From Punica granatum (lineage: Eukaryota; Streptophyta; Magnoliopsida; Myrtales; Lythraceae), in assembly GCF_007655135.1 (NCBI RefSeq), contig NC_045129.1, positions 18,078,274 to 18,142,273 of the forward strand: a DNA stretch of 64,000 nucleotides, read 5' to 3'. Below, one piece after another: positions 46,606 to 57,667 of the stretch. The notes below the pieces were generated by a model. The model made no database searches. It had not been told where the DNA came from and worked only from the letters and a program-made list of their open reading frames with translations. The number at the start of each line of letters is the position of its first letter. Position 1 is the first letter of the stretch. A program made the position numbers and the translations under genes.

Positions 46606-48890
46606 TGTCAGCACCCCATTTTGGCTCACCAGTTCAGGACATGCCTAACAACAGTAATCCAGACTATGACTTGAGCATTGATATGGAAGAAGGCTCGATA
46701 GAGCATCAAATTACTATTTATTCTTAAATCAGCAGAAATAGGCAAATGATTCAAGCACATGACAGAAGAACATATAGAATCATCCAGCAACATGCAGAGC
46801 AAACAGCGAAAACATACAGCATCCAAACCGGTGTTTTCAGACTACATCGCCGATAGTGCTATTTTCTGCTTGCTCGCTCGACCATCAGAAAATAGTCAAT
46901 ATTGGACTCCAAAAATCCCTTGCGGTGCCAAACAGATGAAAAGTGTATTCAACCACATTTCGCAAATCATCTGCTCTATACTGTATAGAGCAATTTTCTG
47001 TACATAGACAACTTTTCAGTGGGAGTCTAGAAACACCAGTTTACTAGAGAAAAGTTAATGTCAGATGTCAAATGCAGTCACATCCAACAATTATACAAAG
47101 CATGAGTATTGCTTCAAATTGCTCCTCGGAAGTCACGCAGACACCTCGAATGACTCCCGAGCGGCAGAACAAGCATACCCCTCAACGGAAAAGCATATCC
47201 GGAGACTGCTCTGACAGAACATCGGCAAACCAAGTTAGCCATGTATTGCCCCAAAAACTACAGCGGACAGACCCAATTGGGCAAATCAAATTGCAATATC
47301 CCTTTTAGTTTCCTGAGTGACCTCTAAATGGTAGAAAAGACCGTTTTCAACGGAAATTCATAACCGGAGATCCTTTTTACTGAAATTTGACGTCGGATGG
47401 ATGACCAACCCATTCGGAATGCAGACACAAGATGCGCATTCAGAAATGGCTAACTTTACTCTGATCTCCTGAAATGAACAAAATCGACTTTCGAGCCCAA
47501 AAACTACACAAACATTCTTTTGGGCAAAATGGATGATTTCGGGCTCATTTGAACCATTTTCACTCGCACAATGACAATTCGACATTCATTTGAGCCAAGA
47601 ACCTCGAACGTGCGATCAATCGAGATCCGAACTTCGTCCCAAATTTCCCTCAAGGCCCATCCACGGGTTGCCCATGACCAGCCGTGACTTCCCTCCAATG
47701 CCGCTCATCTCCTTTGGCTTCTTCTCCATGCAAGTTGTCTTCTCTTCCATGAAAATATCAAGCCTACAATTTGAAAACAACACTCCATCCTCATTAATGC
47801 TTCCATCTCTTCTCCATTAATGCAATGGATGAAGATTGATCTTCATTTTCCCCTAAGCTAACCGCCCAAGCTTAAGCATGCAATCAATCAAGCTTTGTTT
47901 CACTTAATTGTCATTAATCTTTGCCTATAAATTGCATTATTGTCATTAAGCTAATCACAACTCACCACATGCCATCTCTCTAGCATTTCTCACTCTTAAA
48001 AACCTCTCAAACTCCTCAAGCAAACCGCAGCTCTTCAGCAAGCAGAGCCCAAGCAAAATACCAAAAACTTAAGTCGGAATCATGGAATTTATCATCCTGG
48101 CTTAAATCCAAACTTCATATCCCACATGTATTCGACCCACTCTATCCATTTTCGAGCTTAGATTTTAAGTTTGAAGCCTCCAACCCACCGGAACAACTCA
48201 GTATAGAACCGAACAGAAACACTGCCCTTACCGGGTCAAAACTTCCAACCCGAGTTTCAAGGCCTTCCGGGTTGGTTTGAGTTGTCAAAACCCATCAAAC
48301 ACCTCCCCACACAACCCTAGGGTGTCAAGGAGTTGAGAAATCCAAGAAAAACCCATTGGTTTTAGCCCATCATGAAGAAATAGCTCGACTGTCCATTCTG
48401 GTTGAACTTTCTAACTGTTCTTGCGGTTTTCTTGTAGATCGGGTCGATCCGAGACTCTTTTCGTAAAATGACCACTGCAGCCACTTCCAGGGGTCAGTTA
48501 GGAGTCGGGAGCCGTTGACCTTGCCTCAAAATTCCATTGGGAGATATCGTGGTGATGTCCGACCCGAAAACTGCCCAGTCGGGTCTGTTTTCCGTGATCT
48601 TTGCAAGGTTATACGGGTCAACTCGACAAATCTGGGACCAAACGACCACCACCACCACCAACGAGGGTCCCTTGGGTGTCCAGAGCCAGGCTGAACTGGC
48701 CAAAAATCTGGTCGAATCGAACCGAACCGGCCTGCCCTTTACTGGGTGCCCAATCGGGTCGAGACACTGCTAGTCGGGTCTGTCTGTGCTTATTCGGGTT
48801 TGTTCGTGCTTATTCGGGTCTGTTCAAGCCAAAACAACCCAAACCCAACCCACCAACGGTTCAACCCGACTTTTTACAGTCCCAACACAC
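46606..48890 (+). repeat. Ogre-2 3' LTR, truncated after ~2.3 kb
   Basis: The start TGTCAGCACCCC and the following kilobases match the other Ogre LTRs. TCGGGT-rich sequence continues to about 48870, after which similarity stops and host-gene sequence begins. The exact break is uncertain by some tens of bases. The distal half of the LTR, including the usual CA end, is missing. No gene here. Confidence 0.8.
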
Positions 48891-49023
48891 ACATATACAT
48901 ATAACTTCAAGTTATAGTTCAGTACCTTAGCCAAATAAAGGAGGCGCAAATAAAGAAGGGAGGTTAGGGTTGGAATTCTTCTTTTATTACAGCCATCTTC
49001 TGATACTAATGGCTTTCCTTGCT

Positions 49024-49030
49024 TATAAAG
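49024..49030 (+). promoter_or_regulatory. Possible TATA box of the B3 gene
   Basis: TATAAAG lies 40 bp before the ATG at 49070. This would leave a very short 5' UTR of 10-15 nt, so an upstream exon or another start is possible. Confidence 0.35.
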
Positions 49031-49069
49031 GATAACCCCAAGTCTAGAAAACTCTTATAGTGCAGATAT

Positions 49070-50232
49070 ATGGCAAGCGGTACTCCCCAAATGGAAGACA
49101 GACAAAGTATTTTGTTCGACCCAAAAGCTTCTCACTTCTTCAAGATAATCCTCCACGCCACGATTCAAAGTGGAAAACTCGTATGTATTCACTATTCGTT
49201 AATGTACATACAATATGCACAGATGTACCTACTTGAATGTGTTTATTTTCATGAATAAAGGTATACATGATATGATTGCTACGTTGATCAATACATGATC
49301 TTCACAGATTATACCGAAGAAATTTATTAGGAAATATGGAGCAGAGCTATCTAAGTCCAATGTTATGCTTCTCAAGGTTCCCAGCGGTGATGCCTGGGAG
49401 GTGGAGCTGATGAAAAAGGACGGCATGGTTTGGCTGGGTAATGGGTGGCGGGATTTCGTGTACTTCTACTCCGTAAAACACGGAGACTTCCTTGTGTTCT
49501 GGTACAAGTCAGGGAGTTCTAATGAGTTTGATGTGATCTTGTTTAATAAGAGTGCCACGGAGATTGAATACCCTTTGAAATCTCCGATGACTTCGTCTCT
49601 AGTCAAGGTGGAGGAAATCAGTGACGATGAAGATGATGTTGTTACAAGAAAAGCATCAGACGCCTATATGTCATCTTCAAGGATTACGAGAAGAACAAGT
49701 CATATGCTCGCGGGAAATTATTCCTCTGGTAAGAACAATGTGTTCTCAAAAGCACTCCAAGGAGCGGAGAAAGATAAAGCACTTGAAAGAGCAAAGTCGT
49801 TCAAATCTTCGAATCCATACATTCCAGTTGTGATGCAGCCTTACTACATTCATCCATCCTTTATGTTGGTCAGTATGTAGATTATGTTAACTATGTTAAC
49901 AACTTGTTTCCATTATGTAACTTTTAAAAAATTATGCGGGATTGTTCTTCTCAGCTACATGTGAGTGTCCGTGTAGATACTTTGTGCTGAAAAATCACTA
50001 TTTAATTCTGCAAAATGTGTCGGGAAAATTCCTAGAGAGTTATATGGGCCAAAAGAAGAGTGGTGAAGTGAAACTTCATGTTTCCAGTGACAAAATATGG
50101 ATTGTCAGGTACAGCATCAGAAAGTGGTCGGGAAGAAGGGTACAAGCCAAAATTTCTGGAGATGGTTGGAAGGCATTCGTAATTGACAATGGCTTAGTTG
50201 TGGGTGATGTTTGCATCTTCGAATTGATTTGA
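49070..50232 (+). CDS. B3-domain (REM-type) DNA-binding protein, three exons
   Basis: Proposed exons 49070-49180, 49308-49872 and 49955-50232, about 317 residues. Exon 1 ends phase 0 at AACTC|GTATGT and the acceptor is TTCACAG|ATT. The second intron (GTCA|GTATGT to CTTCTCAG|CTACA) keeps the frame. The first B3 domain spans residues ~22-127: HFFKIILHAT, KLIIPKKFIRKYG, WEVELMKKDG, GWRDFV and HGDFLVFWYKSG. An acidic SDDEDD linker follows. A second B3 domain runs NPYIPVVMQPYY, SGEVKLHV, GWKAFVIDNGLVVGDVCIFELI to the stop. The family (VRN1/REM) binds DNA in the nucleus, often in reproductive tissue. Junction 2 is less certain because it adds ~18 residues between the halves of the second B3 compared with VRN1. 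The gene begins within ~200 bp of the truncated Ogre-2 LTR. Confidence 0.75.
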
Positions 50233-50888
50233 GGTCTCAGAAATACTTCATTCAAGGTTACTATTTTCAGAGCACCTCGACCTAGGACATCCCACATTTT
50301 ATAGTTACAAGGTAGGAGCCGAGAGTCTGCATGCATATAATTAAGCAGCAACTTAGGGACATATGTAAATTTAATCTACCATCCATATTAGTTGACGTTC
50401 TCTCCATGGACGAGTTTTTATTCTTAATGTAACTCTTTGTTGATCTTTTTCGCATTTCCTAATGTTTCGGGAAATAGATTTTGTAGGTCGTGCTGCTTCA
50501 TCAAAGCAAGGGTTACTCAGGAACTAAATCTTAGGGTAAAGACATAAAACTGGGTTGCCTCAAATCGAGCCATAAAGTCATGGCTTATTAGATCTAGTTT
50601 TTGCTCATTCATAAGTCCTTCCTCACATATTTTATTACGTGCAAGTTAATATTACAGTATTTGCCCATTTATTTGCTACTCCAGCTGTGTAGTTGGAATC
50701 GTGTTGTTCATGGAAATATATATGGATTTGACAATGTTTTATGAACTTGATTTGATTTGAATTTTTTTGGATCAAATATTTCGAGTTGAACTCTTGTCCT
50801 AGCTTTTGATATGCAATAGGATAGTGTTTGTGTGGGTGAGTGTGTATAGGCAAGTCATTTTTCCTTAATTGGTTTCTTCAATCTGCAG
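50233..50888 (+). other. 3' flank/intron-like spacer, no gene seen
   Basis: AT-rich. It could hold the B3 3' UTR. No ORF with domain support. Confidence 0.5.
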
Positions 50889-51010
50889 CCAAAAAGAACA
50901 AGAAGAAGATTGCAAGATGCTCTGAATCTGAACATTCCTGCATATTTGTTTCTGAGCATCCGTTCTTCCAAAAGGCAATCACGGAGAGTTTGCTCTCTCA
51001 TCGATATCTG
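50889..51010 (+). pseudogene. Relic exon with the start of another B3 domain
   Basis: Between an acceptor-like CAATCTGCAG and a donor-like CTG|GTATAAG, one frame reads a Lys-rich linker (KKNKKKIARCSE) and then FVSEHPFFQKAITESLLSHRYL. This is the usual opening of a REM B3 domain preceded by its basic linker. I find no matching continuation downstream before the foldback and CACTA sequences, so it is either a stranded exon of a once longer multi-B3 gene or of a neighbouring copy. Confidence 0.5.
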
Positions 51011-51620
51011 GTATAAGGTCTTCTCAAGCTCAAGCAACCTGATGTTATTTCTCATTTGGGTCATCTATGCATTAGGATTATCTGATTTATATTTCAAGAG
51101 AGAGCCATCCTGACAAATATGTGGAAGCAGCGTAAACATCTCTCCCCTTTTAGGAAAAATCAGATCTAGATCAGACGTGGACTCTTAGTGATGTTTCTAG
51201 TATACATCTCAAATAGTAAACATTCCGTCTTCTTCTTTTGGTTGAACTGTCACAGCTCTTTATTTGAACTATGTGAGAGAATCTAAAGAACTGGACCAAA
51301 TTACCAGTATAACGACCTCACATATACCAATTGAATCCATTAAGGTTGTTCTTGCTTGCCTATTTAGCTGGGTATAGTGGAAAAGGAGCTAGAATTCTAT
51401 TAACAAAAAGATACTTGCGTGATAATATTTCATAATAGTTTTATACATGAAGTAATTCTCTATATGGTATTATTTATGCTTAGGACATACCTGTTGGCTT
51501 CACAAGGGATCACATAGACTTGGAAAGCAAGGAGTAGATGGTGACTCTTAAGGTCTGTGAATGGTCATGGCCGACTGAGTTGATTATTCGCAAACCATCA
51601 TTTCCCCGAGTTATATTCAG
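51011..51620. other. Spacer, no gene seen
   Basis: AT-rich sequence without repeats or ORFs that I can support. Confidence 0.5.
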
Positions 51621-52249
51621 CTCTGGATTCAGTGCTTTTTGAATATCAAAATTTCTATCCAAATCGATTCCACACCAAAATGATCAGGATATAAGTTTAA
51701 GTTGAAGTTCTCAACAAAATGTAGCAGATGCAGCTAACATACAGCTTAGCTATCATATACATCATTAGACGGCATAATTTAGGAAGAGGCTAGGAATTGA
51801 AGAATATTAGATCATTCCGTATATTGCCACAACATTAAACTTCTCATTTTCCCTTCTCTAATTCTTTTGCTCCTTTTTGGCTTTCCTGATGGAAACTCTG
51901 AACACAATTTGTGCCCTCTAAATGAGCTCAAAAGTGCACATATCCCCCTCTTTCAGGGAGTTTTCCTCGGCAAAACCAAAAAAGGAGCAAAAGAGTTAGA
52001 GAAGGGAAAAGGAGAAGTTTAATACTGTGGCAATATATGGAATGATCTATTCTTTGATTCCTAGCCTCTTAAATTACGCCGTCTAATGATGTATATGATA
52101 CTAAGTTGTATGTTAGCTGCATCTGTTACAATTTGTTGAGAACTTCAACTTAAACTTATATCCTGGTTATTTTGGTATGGAATCGATTTGGACAGAAATT
52201 TTGATATTCAAAATAATTGTATGAATAAACTGAATCAACATGTCCAGAG
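51621..52249. repeat. Long foldback: ~270-bp inverted arms with a ~57-bp loop
   Basis: The left arm from CTCTGGATTCAGT...TTTTGAATATCAAAATTT through ATTAAACTTCTC and TCTAATTCTTTTGCTCC to about 51897 is the reverse complement of about 51957-52249, with scattered mismatches and one indel of ~14 bp near the outer end. The loop is around 51900-51955. No clear target duplication. It could be a foldback/MITE transposon or a young hairpin locus making small RNAs. Confidence 0.8.
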
Positions 52250-53140
52250 ATCCGACGGAGAAACTTGTCGTCTATTTGCCTTATACAGGAAAAGATTTTG
52301 GTATTTATTTGCTATATTTTAAATGAAAATAGATCTTAACTTACTGCACTATGTTTAACAGTAGTACCCATCGGTGCATTCCTTAGCTCCTTTGGATCCG
52401 CTTCAACCTTTAAGTTTTGTCATAAACAACTAAACAAGCACTCCATTAGTTTAGAAACTTAATAATTGAGATCAACAATCTTTCAAATTACACATGTTAA
52501 AACATACAAGGACTATTGGCCATCATCTAAATGCCAAAGAAATAGACAACAACCATCACATACTTATATTATTGGGACCGCTGCTCGTCCTCGCCATTGT
52601 CTTGATCCTCTTCATCCTCCTCGTCATCTCCACCTCCCTACTGATTTTGGTCCGGATGACGTTACTTCCCCCAATGCTCCTGCAGAATGAAACTTTCAAC
52701 GGGACATCCTGACATGGCAGCCAAGCTCTTGGCCATCTCCTTCATGTGAAATGAAACCTAGGAATACATCTCGGCTTGATGAGCAACCATGTGAATTCAC
52801 TTGGCTAATCTCCTGACTCAGTTACTCGTTGCAGATATCGCTCATTTGTGACATCCCAGATGGCCCGATAGCACTGCTAGATCGTGCTTACGGAGCTAAT
52901 TCATCCCACGTATCCGTCCCTTCTTATTCTTCCCTATAACCTTCACCCAGGTCTGGGCCATTAGCATTATATTTTACAGCCTGTCCTTTCTGGGTGATCT
53001 TCTTCACATTGTAAACCAGTTGTAGATCTGCTACCAGTTACTAGAGTAGGTGATCCCTCGGTCTCCACCCTCTCATCTTTGAAATTGCTGACGTCTCCCC
53101 TGTATGGATGACTATGGTCCAAGAATATTATGTGGTAATC

Positions 53141-53202
53141 GAACCAACTGTTCTTATGACCATATCAGAGAGAACCAACTGTTCTTATGACCATATCAGA
53201 GA
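53141..53202. repeat. 31-bp tandem duplication
   Basis: GAACCAACTGTTCTTATGAC plus the next 11 bases occur twice, at 53141 and 53172, identical by eye. It lies at the downstream edge of the transposase remnant. Confidence 0.9.
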
Positions 53203-54560
53203 GTGGAGGCATGGAGGTAACACATGCAATAAGGACAAGCCAACTTCCCTGCAATTTGCCAACCGGAGACATGCCTTATGCCGAAAAGTCGTTCACAATC
53301 CACATTAAAGTAGCACTCATGTTTGAAGTTTTACTTTGTCGAAGCATCATAAATAGAACCTCATTTCCCCTAAGCTCCTTCAACTCATCAATAAGTGACT
53401 GCAAGTAAACATCTATCATTGACTTCAGATTTTTTGGACCATGGATGATATATGTCAACAATATATATTCCATTGCATATATAATTACGGGGCCAAGTTG
53501 CAGGGAATGATAATAATTGGTCAACGCGAATAAGGCTTCTTCCCTTTATTAAATGGAGTGAACCCATCTGTGCACAATCCGAGCTGACATTTATTGGGTC
53601 TGCAAAAAAATTTGGGTGTACGCAGTAGAAGTACTTCCAAGCTTCCCCATTGGAAGGATGACACATAACATTCTTCACTCGATGATTCTTGTAGTGCCAT
53701 CTCATATTAGCTGTTAAAGTCGTTGACGCATAAAGCCTTTTTAGTCTCAGTATGATACGCAAATATTGCATACTTTGTCGTGCCATCACTTTAGTGTTGT
53801 TGTTGGCGTCACAATGTACGGAATTTGCAGACTTTGCAACTCAGTAAGATTAGCATCGTCCATATAGTGCGACATGTAGTTTAAACAACAATCAATTCTT
53901 TTTCTGCTCAAGGCCATACATGACTCTAGCTTCTTCACCTCGTAAAAACTCTTGAGAATATCATTCATATTTGGAGCGAGTTCCTAAATTAATTTGAGAA
54001 TGTCATTGATGGCACCTTGGGAGACGTTGTAATCAAATTTGACGCTCATTATTATAGTCGCAATTGACGAGGAAAAATGCTGCTCTTGCCCATGTCATAC
54101 AGGCTAGTTATAATACTCAGTATTCTGTAAAATTTATGAGCCTCCGAATTTGGTTCTTCTTCATCAAACATAGAACGCCCTAAATGCATATCATGTCCTT
54201 AATCCTGCCGCACCGCATCGTAGACCATGTTCTTGTACCAATTCAACATATTCTCAACTTCCCCGGTGTCATCATAATCATGTAGAAACCGGTAAGAAGA
54301 GGAAGCAATGTTACTAGGATTGACCTCCCCATGATTGGTCAAATACTAATAATTAGGCCTGAAACCTAACTAGTACAAATGGATTTGAACTTTATCGAGT
54401 CGTAACAAACGGCCGTTATGCTCACACTTCAAGCATGGACATATGATTTTCTCTTCTGTCCTGGAACTCTCTAATTTCTCTAGGACGAGTGTTATGAAGC
54501 TGTCTACCAAGCGACGAACTCATCCCTAATACCTCCTCGACCTGGATAGTGCCTATAGTA
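53200..54560 (-). pseudogene. CACTA TNP2-type transposase remnant
   Basis: Read leftward. The N-terminal part is near 54440-54370 (CEHNGRLLRLDKVQIHLY). The middle is at 53968-53786 (KSFYEVKKLESCM). The conserved block is at 53789-53388 (YLRIILRLKRLYAST, MRWHYKNHRV, CHPSNGEAWKYF, HPNFFADPINV). GPKNLKSMIDVYLQSLIDELKEL follows in another frame at 53440-53385, then a TLMWIVNDFSAYG segment. These are the landmarks of the transposase_21 family that binds CACTA ends and cuts them. Multiple stops and frameshifts make it nonfunctional. Confidence 0.8.
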
Positions 54561-55009
54561 TATCTAATTTCCGATTTGGAGGACTATTCATCTAGATAAA
54601 ATAATTAAAGAAACAAATATAAATGACTAATAAGAAGACCGGAGCAAGTAGAGGAATTGAGCAATCATAACCACATACAACTATGACGGTTCTAATTTCC
54701 TTATTACTTCGTGACAATCGACATAGGGAAGTCTCCATCACTTCCGCAAAGCCCATCCTCCTTCTCCATAATTCTAACATTGCGATTAACCTATGGTCAT
54801 GCACAACCAATCTTATCTAAGCATGAAAATATCGAGAATAATTACTGAAAGAAGTGCATACATATAATGGACTAATGTCCGAATATATGGGGCTTTCCAA
54901 TTAATGAGGTGGACTCCGAAGGTGATTTCCAAACCTACAAGACATAGAAATAGAAATATAATTTCACTAAATGGAAAAAACCTTTGAATAACATCATGAG
55001 AATTTTTAA

Positions 55010-55626
55010 GGGCAAATTACACAAAAAAAATCTAAATTTTGTAAAATATCTTAGTTTTCTCCTAAATTTTATTTTGTAACAAAAAAAATCACATGTTTTG
55101 AGAATCTTTTCAGATTTGACCTCCCATTACCATTCTGTTAAGTTTGTCATCTATTTGCTGACGTGGACTTCACGGGACCCACAAAATTTACACATCATAT
55201 GATCATCTTCTCTTTTCTTTACAAAAATAACCTAAATTTTCAGAAAAGTCTCAGTTTGGTTCCATGTTTTGATTTGTAATTTAAAAAATACATTTTTTAA
55301 AAATTTCTCAGAAATGGTCCATGAGAGGAAATGCTAGCCGGGGCCGACTTTATGAGCAAAAACATATGGTTTTTTTCATTACAAGCCAAATTTATGATGG
55401 AATTGAGACTTTTTTGAAAATTTGAATTTTTTTATTTAACCTATCTTATTTGTTTATTGATTTATGTCTGAAGTTAACAGCACACGTATGCAAAATTGAC
55501 GGAATTTGTAACGGATGTCATTTTTTAGACAATTTAGAAAACTTATAGTTTGTTTTGTTACAAAATAAAATTTAGGATAAAACTTAGACATTTTATAAAA
55601 CTTAGGTTTTTTTGTGTAATTTGCCC
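55010..55626. mobile_element. 617-bp MULE-type MITE, 9-bp TSD AATTTTTAA
   Basis: Starts GGGCAAATTACACAAAAAAA and ends with its complement (TTTTTGTGTAATTTGCCC). The terminal inverted repeats extend about 100 bp (CTAAATTTTATTTTGTAACAAAA shared). Flanked by AATTTTTAA at 55001-55009 and 55627-55635. Long TIRs plus a 9-bp duplication are characteristic of Mutator-like elements. It has no ORF and sits between the CACTA transposase and the CACTA right end. Confidence 0.88.
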
Positions 55627-56099
55627 AATTTTTAATTTAAAAACAATTTTCACTTAATCTTAATGGAAATATAATATATTCAAAAAGCATACGAGTTATT
55701 CTTTTTCATAATTTGTTTCTTTTATTTTGATAAATAATAAAAAATAGTAGAAGATTTAATGGAAACGAAAATTTACAACAATGGAGGTTAAATTAAAAAA
55801 TATATAAGTATATATATGTCATTATATTCGAATAATTAAAATAAAAAATTCCAGCAATTGCGCATGCTCGAAGAAGGGGATGGGGCTTATTCGTACGGAG
55901 CTTGGGCCATGCGATCGAGAGCGGGATCGAGGCATGGGTTGCTATTATCAAACGAAGGAAGAAGAAGACAGGTGCAAGGTCTGCATTTTCGGGCCAAAAT
56001 GGAAGAAAACGTGCAGAAGAGAATGGGGGCGAAAGCTATTCAACTCTGCAACTCTATGTGTTTGTGTGTTTGGGGGAGAGGTCGGTATTAGGTCAGGGG

Positions 56100-56431
56100 T
56101 TTTGACCCGATACCAGCGGAATAACGGGGGAGGACCCCCTTGATAACACCGAACGGGCATTACCAAAGGAACTCGGTGAGGCATGGGTAACAGCCATTCG
56201 TTGTTAACGACGGTTGTACCTAGGGGAGGGTCCCTTGGTACAGCAATTTCAATTTTTTTAACTCCAGTATCGAGGGAATACCAAGGGATTTTTTTCTTCG
56301 GTACAGTACCGGAGGGCTCTTTCGCCGGTAATCTGTCGGTACTGCCTCGGATTATGTTATCGGCGGAGTTTTTACCGAGGGAACATTTCCCTCGGTAAAA
56401 TCTGCTGGTACGAGTGCGTATTCTAGTAGTG
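56100..56431 (-). repeat. CACTA terminal and subterminal repeat region
   Basis: Contains a near-perfect palindrome TTTACCGAGGGAA-CAT-TTCCCTCGGTAAA (56371-56399) and degenerate ACCGAGGG/GTACCGGAGGG/CCAAGGG copies. Such repeats bind the transposase accessory protein in other CACTA elements. The outermost CACTACTAG ends at 56431. Confidence 0.75.
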
Positions 56432-56858
56432 GTAGAGGAAAAAAGAAATGAGAGAATTCATGAAATGATATTATAAGATAGGTATAAAAAGATCAAAATT
56501 TATATGAAAGTTTAAAAATAGTAATTAAATAGTTTACATGAGAGGGAGAGAATTATATATAAATTAATATATGCAATAAGTCTAATTGATTTTATAAGAT
56601 TGAAATTATTAACTTTTGTTCCATAGATATAAAAATATATCATATCTATTTGGAATACATATAAAAGTGCTACTATATTTGTCTATTCTAGATAATTCCT
56701 CTGCATTAAATTTCTCATAGTTTTAAACTTTATTGTTTAACTTTCCTTACTGCGATGTATAGCATTTGATTCCGGTAACTTTTAGACACATAGTACCAAT
56801 GTTAGGATGTACTCAAATATTAGAAATAAATCTTTTTTTTTTGTTAATAAGAATCTAA
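56432..56858. other. AT-rich spacer, no gene seen
   Basis: No repeat or ORF supported. Confidence 0.5.
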
Positions 56859-57664
56859 TCGTGTGTTTAGTTTCATAGTTAAATTATGATTTCGTTTGAT
56901 TTTAAATTTTTAAAAATTAAAAGATAACCCATAATTTTTTTATTTTTTTAAAAATGCCCCAGGCTTTCTCTCTCTTCACACTCAACTCTCTCTCTCCTAC
57001 TCTTCCCATGTCCTTCCTCCCTCGAGATCTTTCGCTCTGAACGGAGGAGAAGAGACCTCCCATGGTGGCCCGGTTCCAAGATTCCAACAGTTGAGCCCCG
57101 AGGTTGATCATTCGAGGTAGTATTCTTCTGCTCTCTGTCTATCTCACTTTCCGGTCGCAGAGGACCAGATCCAGCAGTTGAGGATCGGTGAAGCTGGACG
57201 AGGACCAGATCGCGGAGCTCCATGAGATCTTCCGCTCCTTCGACAAGAACAGAGACAGTAGCCTCACCCAGCTCGAGCTCGGCTCGCTCCTCCAATCGGT
57301 CGAGCTCAAGCCCAGCCCCGAGCAGCTCGAGACACTCACCCAAAGGCCCGACACCAACAACGACCTCATGGAGTTCTCCGAGTTCGTGGCCCTCGTGGCA
57401 CCCTCGATCCTCCCTAACCCCTACAAGTCTCCCTACTCGGAGGAACAGCTGAGGCAGATCTTCAAGCTGTTCGATCGGGATCGGGAAGGGACGATGAACA
57501 GTGTGGCTTGAGGAGGAAGATGATGAATAGTGTTCTGGAGGGGAGAGAAAGGGTGGGGCAAAATTGGGAAATTTTAAAAAGTGAGGGTCGTTTTGAAATT
57601 TTAAAAAATTTAGAGTTAAGTTAAAATAGGATTTTAAAATCACATTGTCAATCCAAACAGAGCA
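56859..57664. mobile_element. 806-bp inverted-repeat element (Tourist/PIF-like) carrying a calmodulin-like gene fragment
   Basis: The outer ends TCGTGTGTTTAG and, from the right, TGCTCTGTTTGG are related. Further in, GATTTTAAA, AATTTTTAAAA...ACCC and TTTTAAAA...GCCCCA recur in inverted orientation, so the arms are about 100 bp but diverged. TAA occurs on both sides (56856-56858, 57665-57667), fitting a PIF/Harbinger target duplication. The GC-rich interior is the captured gene piece. Confidence 0.55.
57188..57511 (+). pseudogene. Calmodulin-like (CML) gene fragment with degenerate EF-hands
   Basis: KLDEDQIAELHEIFRSFDKN begins a calmodulin-like protein with no ATG (GTG at 57188, TGA just upstream at 57179-57181). 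EF-hand 1 keeps the loop DKNRDSSLTQLE, with Ser where Gly is normal at position 6. EF-hand 2 is shortened (TNNDLMEFSEF). EF-hand 3 starts FDRDREG and is cut off by TGA. The family binds calcium as a signalling sensor; this copy lacks a start, EF-hand 4 and most of EF-hand 3. GC content is far above its surroundings. It is best read as a gene fragment captured by the surrounding transposon. Confidence 0.75.
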
Positions 57665-57667
57665 TAA

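Larger units (their letters stand above)
36184..48890 (+). mobile_element. Ogre-2: 3' part of a second Ogre element, interrupted and truncated
   Basis: Contains RNase H, second RNase H, integrase, the 3' noncoding region with the structured array and tandem repeats, a polypurine tract and the first ~2.3 kb of the 3' LTR. Everything upstream of RNase H is missing, removed together with the left target duplication of the copia element. A solo LTR (37265-43204) interrupts it. Sequence matches Ogre-1 closely in pol but the tandem arrays differ, so it is a distinct, older copy. Confidence 0.88.
52700..56431 (-). mobile_element. CACTA (En/Spm-type) DNA transposon, decayed, right end intact
   Basis: The right terminus reads CACTACTAGAATACGCACTC on the minus strand, ending at 56431. 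A subterminal region with ACCGAGGG repeats (56100-56400) precedes a TNP2-type transposase read leftward (53200-54560). The left terminus is not recognisable; sequence resembling the C-terminal ORF of such elements (VTNERYLQRVTESGD) occurs near 52800-52850, so the given left border is only a minimum. A MITE (55010-55626) is nested inside. Confidence 0.75.
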
